Positions 41,946 through 50,736 are shown, counted from the stretch's first letter. The stretch is 64,000 nucleotides of DNA from Aciditerrimonas ferrireducens (GCF_023130475.1 NZ_JAKHEX010000009.1:6101-70100); one strand, 5' to 3'. Translations and numbers: made by a program. Notes: generated by a model from the letters alone, not told the origin.

Positions 41946-43733
41946 CTAGGCGTCGCCGGGCCGGGCGGCCCGACGACGAGCCTTGGCCCGGTACATGCGG
42001 GCGTCGGCCTCGGCCACCAGCTCGTCAGGGTCGGCCTCGGGGTCCTCGGCGACCACCCAGCCGACCGAGGCGCTGACCTCGAGGGTCAGCTCCCCGACCC
42101 GGTAGGGGCGAGCCAGGGCCTCCTCGACCCGCAGGGCGATGAGGGCCACCTCCTCGGCCGCGCCGGCGACGTCGCAGACGACCACCAGCTCGTCGCCCCC
42201 CAGGCGGGCCACCGTGTCCTCGGGCCGCACGGCGGCCGCCAGCCGACGAGCCACCATCTGGAGGACCTGGTCCCCGGTCTCGTGGCCGTAGCGGTCGTTG
42301 ACCTCCTTGAAGCCGTCGAGGTCCAGCAGGAGCACCCCCACCCCCCCGCCGCTTCGCCGCAGGCGTTCGAGGGACCGCCGGAGCCGGTCCTCGAGGACCA
42401 GGCGGTTGGCCAGCTTGGTCAGGGGATCGGTCAGGGCCAGGCTGGTCAGCTCGGCCTCGGTGCGCTTGTGCTCGGTGACGTCGTGCAGCGCGAGGACCGC
42501 GCCGATCGGCTGGCCCTCCTCGCTGGCGAGGGCTTGCGCGTTCGCCTCGACCACCCGGGCGGTCCCACTCCCGTCCTCCAGGAGCAGCTGGACCTCCCGG
42601 ACGCTCTCGCCCCGCAGAGCCCTGGCCAGGGGCATCCGGCTGGGGTCCAGGGGCCGGCCGTCGAGGGTCCGCCAGGTCGCCTGCCCCGCGGGGTCGGCCG
42701 GGCCGGCCAGGGCGCCGGCGTCCGTCTCGGTGAGACCAAGGAAGCGACGACCTGCCGGGTTCACGATGGTCAGGCGGCCGTCCTCGTCGCAGGCCACGAT
42801 GCCCTCCTCGAGGTTGTCCAGCAGAACCCGCAGGAAGGTCCGCTCCCGCTCGAGCTCGCCCAAGGCCACCATGAGGTCCCGGTCGGCTCGCCGCAGGGCA
42901 CTCACGTCGGTGATGGAGCTGACGGAACCGACGACCGCCCTCCGCGCGTCCCGGACCGGACGGGCACTCACCTGGCACCAACAGACCGAACCCTCCGGTC
43001 GGCGAATGCCGAGCAGCTGGCCGAGGACCGGCTGCCCCGACCGCAGCACCGCCACGGTCGGGTGGGCAGCGGCCGGCAAGGGCCGGCCGGCGGCGTCAAG
43101 CGTCCGCCACCCCAGCTGCCGCCCCAGCTCGAGCACGGCCGGCAGGGACTTGCCGAGGAGGGCCGCCAGGGGCACCTCGAGGAGCCGCTCGAGCGCACTG
43201 TTGCCCAACAGCAGCACGCCGTCCCGGTCGGTGAGGGCCACGCCCTCGGCCAGGGACTCCACCAAGGTACGGTGCAGCCGGTCAGCGGCTCTGGCCTCCT
43301 CCTCGGCCCGGGTCCGAGCGGTCACGTCCCGGACGGTCACCACCACGCCGGCCACGCCCGGGTCGGCCAACCGGTTGGTGGCCAGGGCCTCGGCCACCAT
43401 GAGGCTGCCGTCGGCCCGCCGGAGGCGGAACTGCAGGGGCACGCGGCGGCCCGAGCCGGCCATGACGGCGGCGAACGCCGCCTGGACCCTGGGCAGGTCG
43501 TCGGGGTGGACCGCGGCGAACGCCGACTGGCCGAGCCACGCAGCCAGGTCGTACCCCAGCCGCCTCGACGCCGGGTTGGCGTAGCGGACGGCCCCGGTGG
43601 CGTCCAGGACCACCACGATGTCGTTCACGTGCTCGACCAGCGCCGAGAAGCGCCCCTCGTGGCCGACACCCGAGCCCGGGACCCCCGGGGCGAGGACCTC
43701 GGACACCGGCGGTCCCTCGAGCACCTGCCTCAC
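41946..43733 (-). CDS. PAS-PAS-PAS-GGDEF diguanylate cyclase
   Basis: Predicted soluble c-di-GMP synthase of 595 aa. Three PAS domains in order: about residues 20-140 (ALVEHVNDIVVVLDATGAVRYANPASRRLGYD), 150-270 (LVESLAEGVALTDRDGVLLL) and 290-415 (LLDNLEEGIVACDEDGRLTIVNPAGRRFLG), each with PAC-like ends. The GGDEF domain (about 420-590) has LTDPLTKLANR, LLLDLDGFKEVNDRYGHETGD and active-site ARLGGDELVVV. An inhibitory RxxD upstream of GGDEL is not evident. GTG 43733 overlaps the patA stop (GTGA), so it is translated inside the mannoside operon. No EAL domain. Confidence 0.9.
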   Translation of the reverse strand: MRQVLEGPPVSEVLAPGVPGSGVGHEGRFSALVEHVNDIVVVLDATGAVRYANPASRRLGYDLAAWLGQSAFAAVHPDDLPRVQAAFAAVMAGSGRRVPLQFRLRRADGSLMVAEALATNRLADPGVAGVVVTVRDVTARTRAEEEARAADRLHRTLVESLAEGVALTDRDGVLLLGNSALERLLEVPLAALLGKSLPAVLELGRQLGWRTLDAAGRPLPAAAHPTVAVLRSGQPVLGQLLGIRRPEGSVCWCQVSARPVRDARRAVVGSVSSITDVSALRRADRDLMVALGELERERTFLRVLLDNLEEGIVACDEDGRLTIVNPAGRRFLGLTETDAGALAGPADPAGQATWRTLDGRPLDPSRMPLARALRGESVREVQLLLEDGSGTARVVEANAQALASEEGQPIGAVLALHDVTEHKRTEAELTSLALTDPLTKLANRLVLEDRLRRSLERLRRSGGGVGVLLLDLDGFKEVNDRYGHETGDQVLQMVARRLAAAVRPEDTVARLGGDELVVVCDVAGAAEEVALIALRVEEALARPYRVGELTLEVSASVGWVVAEDPEADPDELVAEADARMYRAKARRRAARPGDA

Positions 43734-44677
43734 GACGCCGACCCTCCGCTCGGCCCGAGGGGGCTGAAGGCGAACCACTGGTCGGGGGCCCGCCGGATCA
43801 GCCGCTCGAAGGCCCGGGCGAGCTCAGCGGTGACCCGGGCCACGTCGGCTCGCAGCCCGGCCCGCCGGCCGGTGTCCAAAGGTGGCAGGACCACGCCGGT
43901 GTGCAGGGGACCCGGCCCCTGGTAGACCGCAGCGGGGAACAGTGCCGCCCCGGTCCGCAGGGCCAAGGTGGCCGGCCCCCCCGGCAGGGCGGCCGGGCGG
44001 CCGAAGAACTCGACGGGGATCCCCGTCCCCTCGACCACGCGGTCCGACACCAGCCCGACCAGGCCCCCCGCCCGGAGGGTCCGCAACAGGCTCGGGCCCG
44101 GGTCGTCCGCCAGGGAGAGGACCTCGAGGCCCATGGACCGGCGTTGGGCGGCGAACCAGTCGAAAAGCGCCCGGGGCTCGAGGGCCTCGGCCACCACCGT
44201 CATGGGGTAGCCCCGGCGGGCCAGCCAGGCCCCGCCCCACTCCCAGCTACCCAGGTGCGGGAGCGCCAGGACGACCCCCTGGCCGGCGTCGAGGGCTTCC
44301 CGGAGCAAGGGGAAGCCGTCCTCGACCACCATCCGCTCGTCGATCGTCTCGCCCGAGGTGCCAGGCAGGCGGGCCCCCTCCAGCCAGTAGCGACCGTAGG
44401 CGGCGGCCACCCGGTGGCACCACCAGCGGGCCTCGGCACCCCGAACCCGGCGCGCCAGGACGGCTTCGAGGTTGCCCAGGTAGGACGCCATGGCCTCCCG
44501 CCGCGCCGGCAGGAGGAGCTGGCTCACGACCAGCGCCCCGCCCGACGCCACCGGCTCGCCGACCCGCTGCATGGCGGTGCCCAACCCACGGTAAAAGGCG
44601 TAGGTCCACCACTGGCTGAGCTGGCCTGCCCAGCGCGGCACTGGACCGGACGGTGCCGGCTGCACCCGCTCCCCCAT
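43730..44677 (-). CDS. patA: Phosphatidylinositol mannoside acyltransferase PatA-like
   Basis: Acyl-CoA dependent acyltransferase of the LpxL/HtrB family, here predicted to acylate the PIM mannose on the inner membrane face. The 315-aa protein has an N-terminal amphipathic region (WWTYAFYRGLGTAMQRVG), LALPHLGSWEWGG containing the HxxxxE catalytic dyad (near residue 141), VAEALEPRALFDWFAAQRRSMGLEV, and SDRVVEGTGIPVEFFGRPAALPGGPATLALRTGA. Placed between pgsA and pimA exactly as in M. tuberculosis, which settles the substrate better than sequence alone. Confidence 0.88.
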   Translation of the reverse strand: MGERVQPAPSGPVPRWAGQLSQWWTYAFYRGLGTAMQRVGEPVASGGALVVSQLLLPARREAMASYLGNLEAVLARRVRGAEARWWCHRVAAAYGRYWLEGARLPGTSGETIDERMVVEDGFPLLREALDAGQGVVLALPHLGSWEWGGAWLARRGYPMTVVAEALEPRALFDWFAAQRRSMGLEVLSLADDPGPSLLRTLRAGGLVGLVSDRVVEGTGIPVEFFGRPAALPGGPATLALRTGAALFPAAVYQGPGPLHTGVVLPPLDTGRRAGLRADVARVTAELARAFERLIRRAPDQWFAFSPLGPSGGSAS

Positions 44678-44695
44678 CCCCGAACGCCCGGGGCC

Positions 44696-45724
44696 TCAGC
44701 GGCCGCTCGGTTGCCCGACCCGACCCCAGCTGCGCCGGGCGGTGCGCGCAGTCCCCTGTCGGGACGTCCGCTGCCGGAGCGTCCGCTGTCGGGTCCGGCC
44801 GGCCGCCGGCTCGCTGCGCCGGAGCCGCCAGCGTCGAGCCGGCTCGGCCCCCCCGGCCCGCCACCCCGCGGAGCGGGGGCCCCGCGCCGATGCGGGCCGC
44901 GTCCGACCCTCCTCGTGCCGCCGGGCTCGCCAGGCGCGCCAGCGCGACTCGAGACGACGTCGGGGCACACCCCGTCCGGACCCGAGGACGCCGGGCCACC
45001 AGGACCCACCGAGCAGCTCCTCCCCTGGGCGGTGCCGATCGAGGGCACCACCGGGTGCCGGGACCGCGGTCGCCGGCGCCGGGATCGGCGCCTGGACAGG
45101 CCGGGGTGTTTCGTGGGCCTCGTCGGCCACCGCTCCCCCCGCAGCCCGCCACACCCGCACGAAGCGGCCGAGGGCGGTGGCGCCGACCAGGACCAGGAAC
45201 CCGACCAGGAACGGGACGAGCAGGCCACCGTCCACGGCCCCAGCCAGCAGGCAGATGCCGAGGGCCACGAAGCGTTCGGCCCGCTCCATCAGGCCCCCTC
45301 GTGCCGGGATGCCGAGCAGCTCGGCCTTCGCTCGCTCGTAGGACACCACGCTGGCCGCGGCCGCCAGGCCGAACGGCACGAGCACGGCCGTGCCGTGATG
45401 CGTCGCCGCCAGGTCCCAAGCCACGCCCCCGTAGAGGGCGAAGTCGGCCACCCGGTCGGCGACCGAGTCGAAGAACGCCCCGCGTCGCGAACTGGTCCCC
45501 GACGCCTTGGCAACGGGCCCGTCGAAGAGATCCGGGAGACCCGAGCCGACCATGGCCACGATCCCCCAGGCCAGGTGGCCCGTCCCGATGACCACCGCCG
45601 CCACCCCGGCCAGCAGCAGGCCACAGCCGGTCAGGACGTCGGCCGTGACCCGGAAGCGCACCAGCGCACGGCCCACCGGGGCAGTCGCCCGGTCCACACC
45701 CTGCCGGAATCGGCCGTCGAACAT
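44696..45724 (-). CDS. pgsA: CDP-alcohol phosphatidyltransferase (PgsA/PI-phosphate synthase type)
   Basis: Membrane enzyme, probably making phosphatidylinositol phosphate from CDP-diacylglycerol. The 342-aa product has about six helices and the CDP-OH-P motif PDLFDGPVAKASG...RGAFFDSVADRVAD (about residues 58-87); all four aspartates are present but the usual AR after DG is AK. After the last helix (about residue 205) comes a 130-residue Pro/Arg/Gly-rich tail with RTLRQRTSRQGTARTARR, absent from usual family members. ATG 45724 has GGGAGCAGGAG upstream. First gene of the pgsA-patA-GGDEF-pimA unit. Confidence 0.85.
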   Translation of the reverse strand: MFDGRFRQGVDRATAPVGRALVRFRVTADVLTGCGLLLAGVAAVVIGTGHLAWGIVAMVGSGLPDLFDGPVAKASGTSSRRGAFFDSVADRVADFALYGGVAWDLAATHHGTAVLVPFGLAAAASVVSYERAKAELLGIPARGGLMERAERFVALGICLLAGAVDGGLLVPFLVGFLVLVGATALGRFVRVWRAAGGAVADEAHETPRPVQAPIPAPATAVPAPGGALDRHRPGEELLGGSWWPGVLGSGRGVPRRRLESRWRAWRARRHEEGRTRPASARGPRSAGWRAGGAEPARRWRLRRSEPAAGRTRQRTLRQRTSRQGTARTARRSWGRVGQPSGR

Positions 45725-45755
45725 TGCGCCGCGCTCCTGCTCCCTGCCTCGGGTC

Positions 45756-45761
45756 AGGCTA
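45756..45761 (-). promoter_or_regulatory. -10 box of pgsA operon
   Basis: TAGCCT on the minus strand, about 31 bases before ATG 45724. The short leader carries a Shine-Dalgarno, so this operon start is leadered. It is 38 bases from the plus-strand -10 box of the EF-G paralogue. Confidence 0.45.
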
Positions 45762-45799
45762 GCACCCCGCCCTCCCCTGCCTTCGATCGTCCGGCTCGG

Positions 45800-45805
45800 T
45801 AGGCT
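45800..45805 (+). promoter_or_regulatory. -10 box upstream of EF-G paralogue
   Basis: TAGGCT, six bases before GTG 45812, which has leaderless spacing but lies in a different frame from the EF-G gene at 45903. The transcript would carry a leader of about 90 bases before the EF-G start. Confidence 0.45.
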
Positions 45806-45902
45806 GGCCGCGTGGGCAGCCGGCCCGCGGCCGGTGGGGGAGGCCTCGACAGCCGCTCGATGCACGGGCGGCGCGAGTCAGCTCACGGGGAGGGAGGTCA
45901 CG

Positions 45903-47984
45903 GTGCAGAGCTATCCACCGTCCCGGATCCGGAACGTCGCCCTGGCCGGTCACCACGGCGTCGGCAAGACCACCCTGGTCGAGGCCCTGCTCCACGCCGC
46001 CCGCGTGCTCGCCAAACCGGGCCGGGTCGAGGACGGCACCACGGTCTGCGACTTCGAGCCCGAAGAGGTCGAGCACCGCTTCTCCGTCCAGCTCGCCACG
46101 GCCCCGGTGCCCGTCGGCGAGGTCCTGCTGAACCTCGTCGACACCCCGGGGACCGCTGACTTCAGCGGGGAGCTGCGTGCCGCGCTCGGGGTCTGCGACC
46201 TGGTGGCCGTCGTGGTCTCGGCGGTCGACGGGGTGGAGGCCCAGGCCGAGGCGGCCTGGGAGCTGGCCGCCGAGCTCGGCCTGCCCCGGCTGGTGGTGGT
46301 GAACAAGCTCGATCGCGACCAGGCGAGCTTCGACCGGGTCCTCGCTGCGCTCCGGGAGCGCTTCGGGGCGGGCCTGGCCCCCCTGGAGCTGCCGGTCGGC
46401 GAGGCCGAGGGATTCCGGGGCGTCGTCGACCTGCTGGCCGACCAGGCCGTCCTCTACCAGGACGGCCGGCCCGTCACCGGGCCGGTGCCCGAGGAGGTGG
46501 CCGACCTCGAGCACCAGGTCCGCGAGCAGCTGGTCGAAGGGATCGTGGTCGGGGACGACGGCCTCATGGAGCGCTACCTCGAGGGCGAGGTGCCCACGGC
46601 GGCCGAGTTGGAGGCCGCGCTGGCCGGCGGAGTCCACCAGGCCCTCGTGTTCCCCGTGGTCTGCTGCTCGGCCACCACCGGCGTCGGGGTGGACCGCCTG
46701 GCTTCGCTCCTCGCCGAACTGGCCCCCTCCCCCGACCAGCGCGCCCCCTACCGGGTCCAGGCCGGCGACACCGTGCAGGAGGTGGCCTGCGACCCGACGG
46801 CCGACCCCTTGGCCTTCGTCTTCAAGACGTTCTCCGACCCCTACGTCGGCCACGTCTCGCTCCTCCGGGTGGTCTCGGGGACCATCCGGCCCGACATGAC
46901 CCTCACGAACCCCCGGACCCACGCCGAGGTCCGTCTCCACGGCCTCCAGCGGCTTCGGGGCAAACAGGCCGAACCCATCCCCGAGGCTCAGGCCGGGGAC
47001 CTGTTCGCGGTGACCAAGCTGACCGAGGTGACCACCGGTGACACCCTCGCCCCCAAGGGCACCCCCGTCCGGGTCCTGCCGCTTTTGGCGCCCGAGCCGG
47101 CGGTCCACGCCATGGCCGTGGTGCCCCAGTCCCGGGCCGACGAGGACAAGCTCATGACCGCCCTCCACCGCCTCCAGGAGGAGGACCCCAGCCTGGTAGT
47201 GGAGCGCTCTGACGAGTCCCGGCAGACGGTCCTTCGGGGCGCCGGGGAGACCCACCTGGCCCTGGCCTGCGAGCGCCTGAAGCGGAAGTTCGGGGTGACG
47301 GTCAGCCTCGAGCCGGTCGCCGTGCCCTATCGGGAGACGATCACCCAGGAGGCGCAGGCCGAGGGGAAGTACAAGAAGCAGACCGGCGGCCACGGCCAGT
47401 TCGGCGTCTGCGTGCTGCGCCTCCGGCCGCTCCCCCGGGGCGAGGGGTTCCGCTTCGTCGACGAGGTGGTCGGCGGGGCCATCCCGAAGCAGTACATCCC
47501 TGCCGTCGAGAAGGGCGTCCAGGAGGCGTTCGCGTCGGGCGGACCCCACGGCTTCCCCGTGGTCGACGTCGAAGTGACCTGCCTGGACGGCAAGTACCAC
47601 CCGGTGGACTCCTCCGAGATGAGCTTCAAGATGGCCGGGGCGCTGGCGGTCCGGGAGGCCCTGGCGAAGGCCGGCGCCATCGTGCTCGAGCCGGTCGAGC
47701 GGGTCACCGTCGAGGTGCCGAGCGCCCTCCAGGGCGACGTCCTCGGCGACCTGAACGGCCGGCGTGGCCGGGTGCTCGGCACCGAAGCCCTCCCGGGCGA
47801 CCGCCAGCGCATCGAGGCGCTCGTCCCCAGTGCCGAGCTCCAGCGCTACGCCCCCGAGCTGCGCTCGTTGACCGGCGGCCGGGGTCGGTTCCGGGCGGTC
47901 TTCGACCACTACGAGCCTCTCCCCGGACCCCTCCAGGACAAGGTCCACGGCGTCCCCGACCGGGTGCCGGCGGGTCGGGCCTGA
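45903..47984 (+). CDS. Elongation factor G-like protein (EF-G2 type)
   Basis: Translational GTPase of 693 aa, a paralogue distinct from the ribosomal-operon EF-G. G motifs: LAGHHGVGKTTL (G1), DTPGTADF (G3), VVNKLD (G4), CCSATTGVG (G5). Domain II has FKTFSDPYVGHVSLLRVVSGTI; domains III-V are present with GAGETHLALACERLKRKFGV, KKQTGGHGQFGVC and LDGKYHPVDSSEMSFKMAGALAVREAL. It matches the actinobacterial EF-G2 group, whose role is unclear. GTG 45903 has GGGAGG nine bases upstream. It splits the HIT-pgsA linkage usual in relatives. Confidence 0.88.
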   Translation: MQSYPPSRIRNVALAGHHGVGKTTLVEALLHAARVLAKPGRVEDGTTVCDFEPEEVEHRFSVQLATAPVPVGEVLLNLVDTPGTADFSGELRAALGVCDLVAVVVSAVDGVEAQAEAAWELAAELGLPRLVVVNKLDRDQASFDRVLAALRERFGAGLAPLELPVGEAEGFRGVVDLLADQAVLYQDGRPVTGPVPEEVADLEHQVREQLVEGIVVGDDGLMERYLEGEVPTAAELEAALAGGVHQALVFPVVCCSATTGVGVDRLASLLAELAPSPDQRAPYRVQAGDTVQEVACDPTADPLAFVFKTFSDPYVGHVSLLRVVSGTIRPDMTLTNPRTHAEVRLHGLQRLRGKQAEPIPEAQAGDLFAVTKLTEVTTGDTLAPKGTPVRVLPLLAPEPAVHAMAVVPQSRADEDKLMTALHRLQEEDPSLVVERSDESRQTVLRGAGETHLALACERLKRKFGVTVSLEPVAVPYRETITQEAQAEGKYKKQTGGHGQFGVCVLRLRPLPRGEGFRFVDEVVGGAIPKQYIPAVEKGVQEAFASGGPHGFPVVDVEVTCLDGKYHPVDSSEMSFKMAGALAVREALAKAGAIVLEPVERVTVEVPSALQGDVLGDLNGRRGRVLGTEALPGDRQRIEALVPSAELQRYAPELRSLTGGRGRFRAVFDHYEPLPGPLQDKVHGVPDRVPAGRA

Positions 47985-48011
47985 CGCGGTCGGGGCGGGC
48001 GACGGGGCCGG

Positions 48012-48061
48012 GGGTCAGGACCCTCGATCTCGTTGTGGAGTTTGTGTGTCTTGTTGTGTTT
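48012..48061 (+). terminator. Possible terminator and T/G-rich tract after EF-G paralogue
   Basis: A short hairpin (GGGT, CAGG, ACCC at 48012-48023) is followed by about 32 bases almost purely T and G. It lies between convergent genes. The stem is weak, so function is uncertain; the rest of 47985-48114 holds no gene. Confidence 0.3.
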
Positions 48062-48114
48062 CGGGGGCCGACGATGCCCCGGCCGTCCGCATCGAGCGCT
48101 GGGCTGGGCGGGCC

Positions 48115-48642
48115 TCACGCCGGCTCGTCGGCCGGCCCGTCCCAGGCCTCGACCACCCGGCGCCAGGAGCTCGGCAGGTCCTCGGGGAGGACCCGGACGC
48201 CGCCGACGGTGGTCATGAAGTTCGTGTCCCCACCCCAGCGGGGCACGACGTGGAGATGGAGGTGGCCGGGAATGCCGGCGCCGGCCGCCCGGCCGAGGTT
48301 GGCGCCGAGGTTGAGGCCGTCGGGACGGTAGGCCCGGGTGAGGGCGGCCACGGCCCGCTGGGCGACCCGCCAGAGCTGCTGGGACTCCTCGTCGGTCAAC
48401 TGGTCGAGCTCGGCGACGTGGCGGCGGGGCAGGACGAGGAGGTGGCCGCTGGCGTAGGGGTAGGCGTTGAGGACGACGAAGCAGAGGGGATCGAGGTGGA
48501 CGACGCCGTTGTCGGCGCTGGGCGGTCCGCTGGCGGCGAGCTCGCAGAAGACGCAGCCCCGTCCCTCGCCGCGGCGCTCGGCCTCGGTGGCCCCGCTGAC
48601 GTAGTGGTGGCGCCAGCCGGCCCAGAGCTGCTCGAGGCTCAC
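48115..48642 (-). CDS. HIT-family nucleotide hydrolase/AP4A phosphorylase-like
   Basis: The 175-aa product is the orthologue by position and pattern of the M. tuberculosis HIT protein next to thrS and pgsA, shown to be an Ap4A phosphorylase. Seen: CVFCELA (zinc-type CxxC), VVLNAYPYASGHLLVLPRRHVAEL, and the catalytic histidine triad in GIPGHLHLHVVPRWGGDTNFM (near residue 126). GTG 48642 overlaps the thrS stop. Last gene of the npdG-mshC-thrS run. Confidence 0.88.
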   Translation of the reverse strand: MSLEQLWAGWRHHYVSGATEAERRGEGRGCVFCELAASGPPSADNGVVHLDPLCFVVLNAYPYASGHLLVLPRRHVAELDQLTDEESQQLWRVAQRAVAALTRAYRPDGLNLGANLGRAAGAGIPGHLHLHVVPRWGGDTNFMTTVGGVRVLPEDLPSSWRRVVEAWDGPADEPA

Positions 48643-50612
48643 CGGAGGCCCTCCTCGACGAGCTCGTCGAGGAGGCGGTCGAGGGGCACGTCGCGTTCGG
48701 GCTGCTCGACCCCCCGGCGGTTGACGCCGACCGTGCCGGCCTCCTGGTCCTGCTGGCCGACGACGAGGACGTAGGGCACCCGCTCGAGGCGGCGCCGGCG
48801 GATGCGGGCCCCGAGGGGCTCGGTGGCAGGGTCGAGCTCGACGCGGATCCCGGCGCCGGCCAGGGTCGAGTGGACCCGCTCCGCGTAGCCCTGGTGGTCG
48901 TCGCGGACCGGGAGGACCGCGGCCTGGACGGGAGCGAGCCAGGTGGGGAGGTGACCGGCGGTGTGCTCGAGGAGGATCCCGAGGAAGCGCTCGACCGAGC
49001 CGAAGAGGGCGCGGTGGATCATGACGGGGCGATGGCGGGCGTTGTCGGGGCCGACGTACTCGAGCTCGAAGCGCCGGGGCAGCTGGAAGTCGAGCTGGAC
49101 GGTGGAGACCTGCCAGTGCCGGCCGATGGCGTCACGGACCTGGACCGAGACCTTGGGGCCGTAGAAGGCGCCGCCGCCCTCGTCGAGGACCGTCTCGAGC
49201 CCGACCGCCGAGGCTGCGGCAGCGAGCGCTGCCGTGGCCTCCTCCCATTCCTGGTCGGTGCCGAGGGCCTTGCCCTCGGGTCGGGTGGAGAGCTCGACGT
49301 AGAAGTCGGCCAGGCCGTAGTCGCGGAGGGTGCCGAGGGCGAGCCGGAGGATCCCCTCCAGTTCGCCGGCCATCTGCTCGCGGGTGCAGAAGACGTGGGC
49401 GTCGTCCTGGGTCATGCCCCGGACCCGGGTGAGGCCGTGGACGACGCCGGACTTCTCGTAGCGGTAGACGGTGCCGAGCTCGAAGAGCCGGAGGGGCAGT
49501 TCACGGTAGGAGCGCTGGCGGCTGCGGTAGACGAGGATGTGGAAGGGGCAGTTCATGGGCTTGAGGTAGTAGCGCTGCCCCTCGTCGAGCTCCATGGGCG
49601 GGTACATGCTCTCGGCGAAGGTCTCGAGGTGCCCGGAACGAGCGAAGAGGTCCTGCTTGGTGACGTGGGGGCTGTAGACCATGTGGTAGCCGGCCCGTTC
49701 GTGGGTGCGCCGGGCGTCCTCCTCCATGAGGCGGCGGACGGTGCCGCCCCGGGGGTGGAAGAGCACCAGGCCGGGCCCGACCTCGGCGGGGAAGGAGAAG
49801 AGGTCGAGCTCCTGGCCGAGCCGGCGGTGGTCGCGGCGCTCGGCCTCGGCCAGGCGGTCGAGGTGGGCCTGGAGGGCCTCGGCTGACTCCCAGGCGGTGC
49901 CGTAGACCCGTTGGAGCTGGGGGCGGTGCTCGTCGCCTCGCCAGTAGGCGCCCGCGACCCGCTGGAGGGCGAAGTGGCCGAGGCGGCCGGTGGAGGGCAC
50001 GTGGGGCCCGCGGCAGAGGTCGACGAAGGCGCTGCCGTTGCGGTACACCGAGAGGCGCTCCCCCGCTTGGGCGTCGGCCGCCGCCTCGGGCGGGGCGCTC
50101 GGGTCGCCAGCGGTGACGGCGTCGATGACCTCGCGCTTGTAGGGCTGGTCGGCGAAGAGGGCACGGGCCTGCTCGGGGTCGAGCTCTTCTCGGGTGAAGG
50201 GCTGGTCCTCGGCGATGATGCGGCGCATCTCGGCTTCGATGCGCACGAGGTCGTCGTCGGAGAACCGGGCGCCGTCAGGGAGCTCGAAGTCGTAGTAGAA
50301 GCCGTCGGCGATGGCCGGGCCGAGGGCGTAGCGGGCCCCTGGCCACAGGGCGCAGACCGCCTGGGCAAGGACGTGGGCCGTGGAGTGGCGGAGCACGGCC
50401 CGGCCCTCGTCGCTGTCGGCGGTGACGATGGCGACGGTGGCCCCGTCGGGCAGGGGTCGGCTGAGGTCCACGAGCTGGCCGTCGACGGCGGCGGCCACGG
50501 CGTCGGCGGCGAGGCGCCGGCCGAGGGTGGCGGCGAGGTCCATGGCGCTGGACCCTGGCGGCAAGGACCGTCGGCTCCCGTCGGGCAAGGTGACGGTCAA
50601 CGGCTTCGACAT
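48639..50612 (-). CDS. thrS: Threonyl-tRNA synthetase
   Basis: Class IIa synthetase of 657 aa: TGS domain (MSKPLTVTLPDGSRRSLPPGSSAMDLAATLG), editing domain with HSTAHVLAQAVCALWPGARYALGP and CRGPHVPSTGRLGHFAL, catalytic core with RSGHLETFAESMYPP, MNCPFHILVYRSRQRSYRELPLRLFELGTVYRYE and RVRGMTQDDAHVFC, and an anticodon domain ending VLVVGQQDQEAGTVGV. Frame is open upstream, but ATG 50612 has GGAGG and a TGS start. A GC-rich hairpin is in its leader. Confidence 0.96.
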   Translation of the reverse strand: MSKPLTVTLPDGSRRSLPPGSSAMDLAATLGRRLAADAVAAAVDGQLVDLSRPLPDGATVAIVTADSDEGRAVLRHSTAHVLAQAVCALWPGARYALGPAIADGFYYDFELPDGARFSDDDLVRIEAEMRRIIAEDQPFTREELDPEQARALFADQPYKREVIDAVTAGDPSAPPEAAADAQAGERLSVYRNGSAFVDLCRGPHVPSTGRLGHFALQRVAGAYWRGDEHRPQLQRVYGTAWESAEALQAHLDRLAEAERRDHRRLGQELDLFSFPAEVGPGLVLFHPRGGTVRRLMEEDARRTHERAGYHMVYSPHVTKQDLFARSGHLETFAESMYPPMELDEGQRYYLKPMNCPFHILVYRSRQRSYRELPLRLFELGTVYRYEKSGVVHGLTRVRGMTQDDAHVFCTREQMAGELEGILRLALGTLRDYGLADFYVELSTRPEGKALGTDQEWEEATAALAAAASAVGLETVLDEGGGAFYGPKVSVQVRDAIGRHWQVSTVQLDFQLPRRFELEYVGPDNARHRPVMIHRALFGSVERFLGILLEHTAGHLPTWLAPVQAAVLPVRDDHQGYAERVHSTLAGAGIRVELDPATEPLGARIRRRRLERVPYVLVVGQQDQEAGTVGVNRRGVEQPERDVPLDRLLDELVEEGLR

Positions 50613-50666
50613 GCTCCTCGTCCTCCTGGGGCCGGCAGCGGCGGAGACGGCCGGCGAGATGCGCGG

Positions 50667-50684
50667 CCGCGGCGGGCGCCGCGG
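50667..50684 (-). promoter_or_regulatory. Perfect hairpin in thrS leader
   Basis: A 7-base perfect stem (CCGCGGC and GCCGCGG) with a 4-base loop in the 124-base mshC-thrS gap. It could be a terminator/attenuator or a leader structure; no T-tract follows, and a convincing T-box core was not found. Confidence 0.3.
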
Positions 50685-50736
50685 ACCCCGTGGACACCAG
50701 CCGAGGTCGGCCCGCCCACCTGGGAGCCCGGGGCGC

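Noticed and set aside
45812-46159. 115-codon frame starting at a leaderless-spaced GTG
   Set aside because: Not listed as a gene because most of it overlaps the EF-G paralogue and its translation is low-complexity; kept only as a possible leader-peptide idea.
50613-50736. T-box riboswitch in the thrS leader
   Set aside because: A GGGGTCCGCGG stretch vaguely resembles the T-box core, but the conserved AGGGTGG.ACCGCG and a specifier loop are not present.
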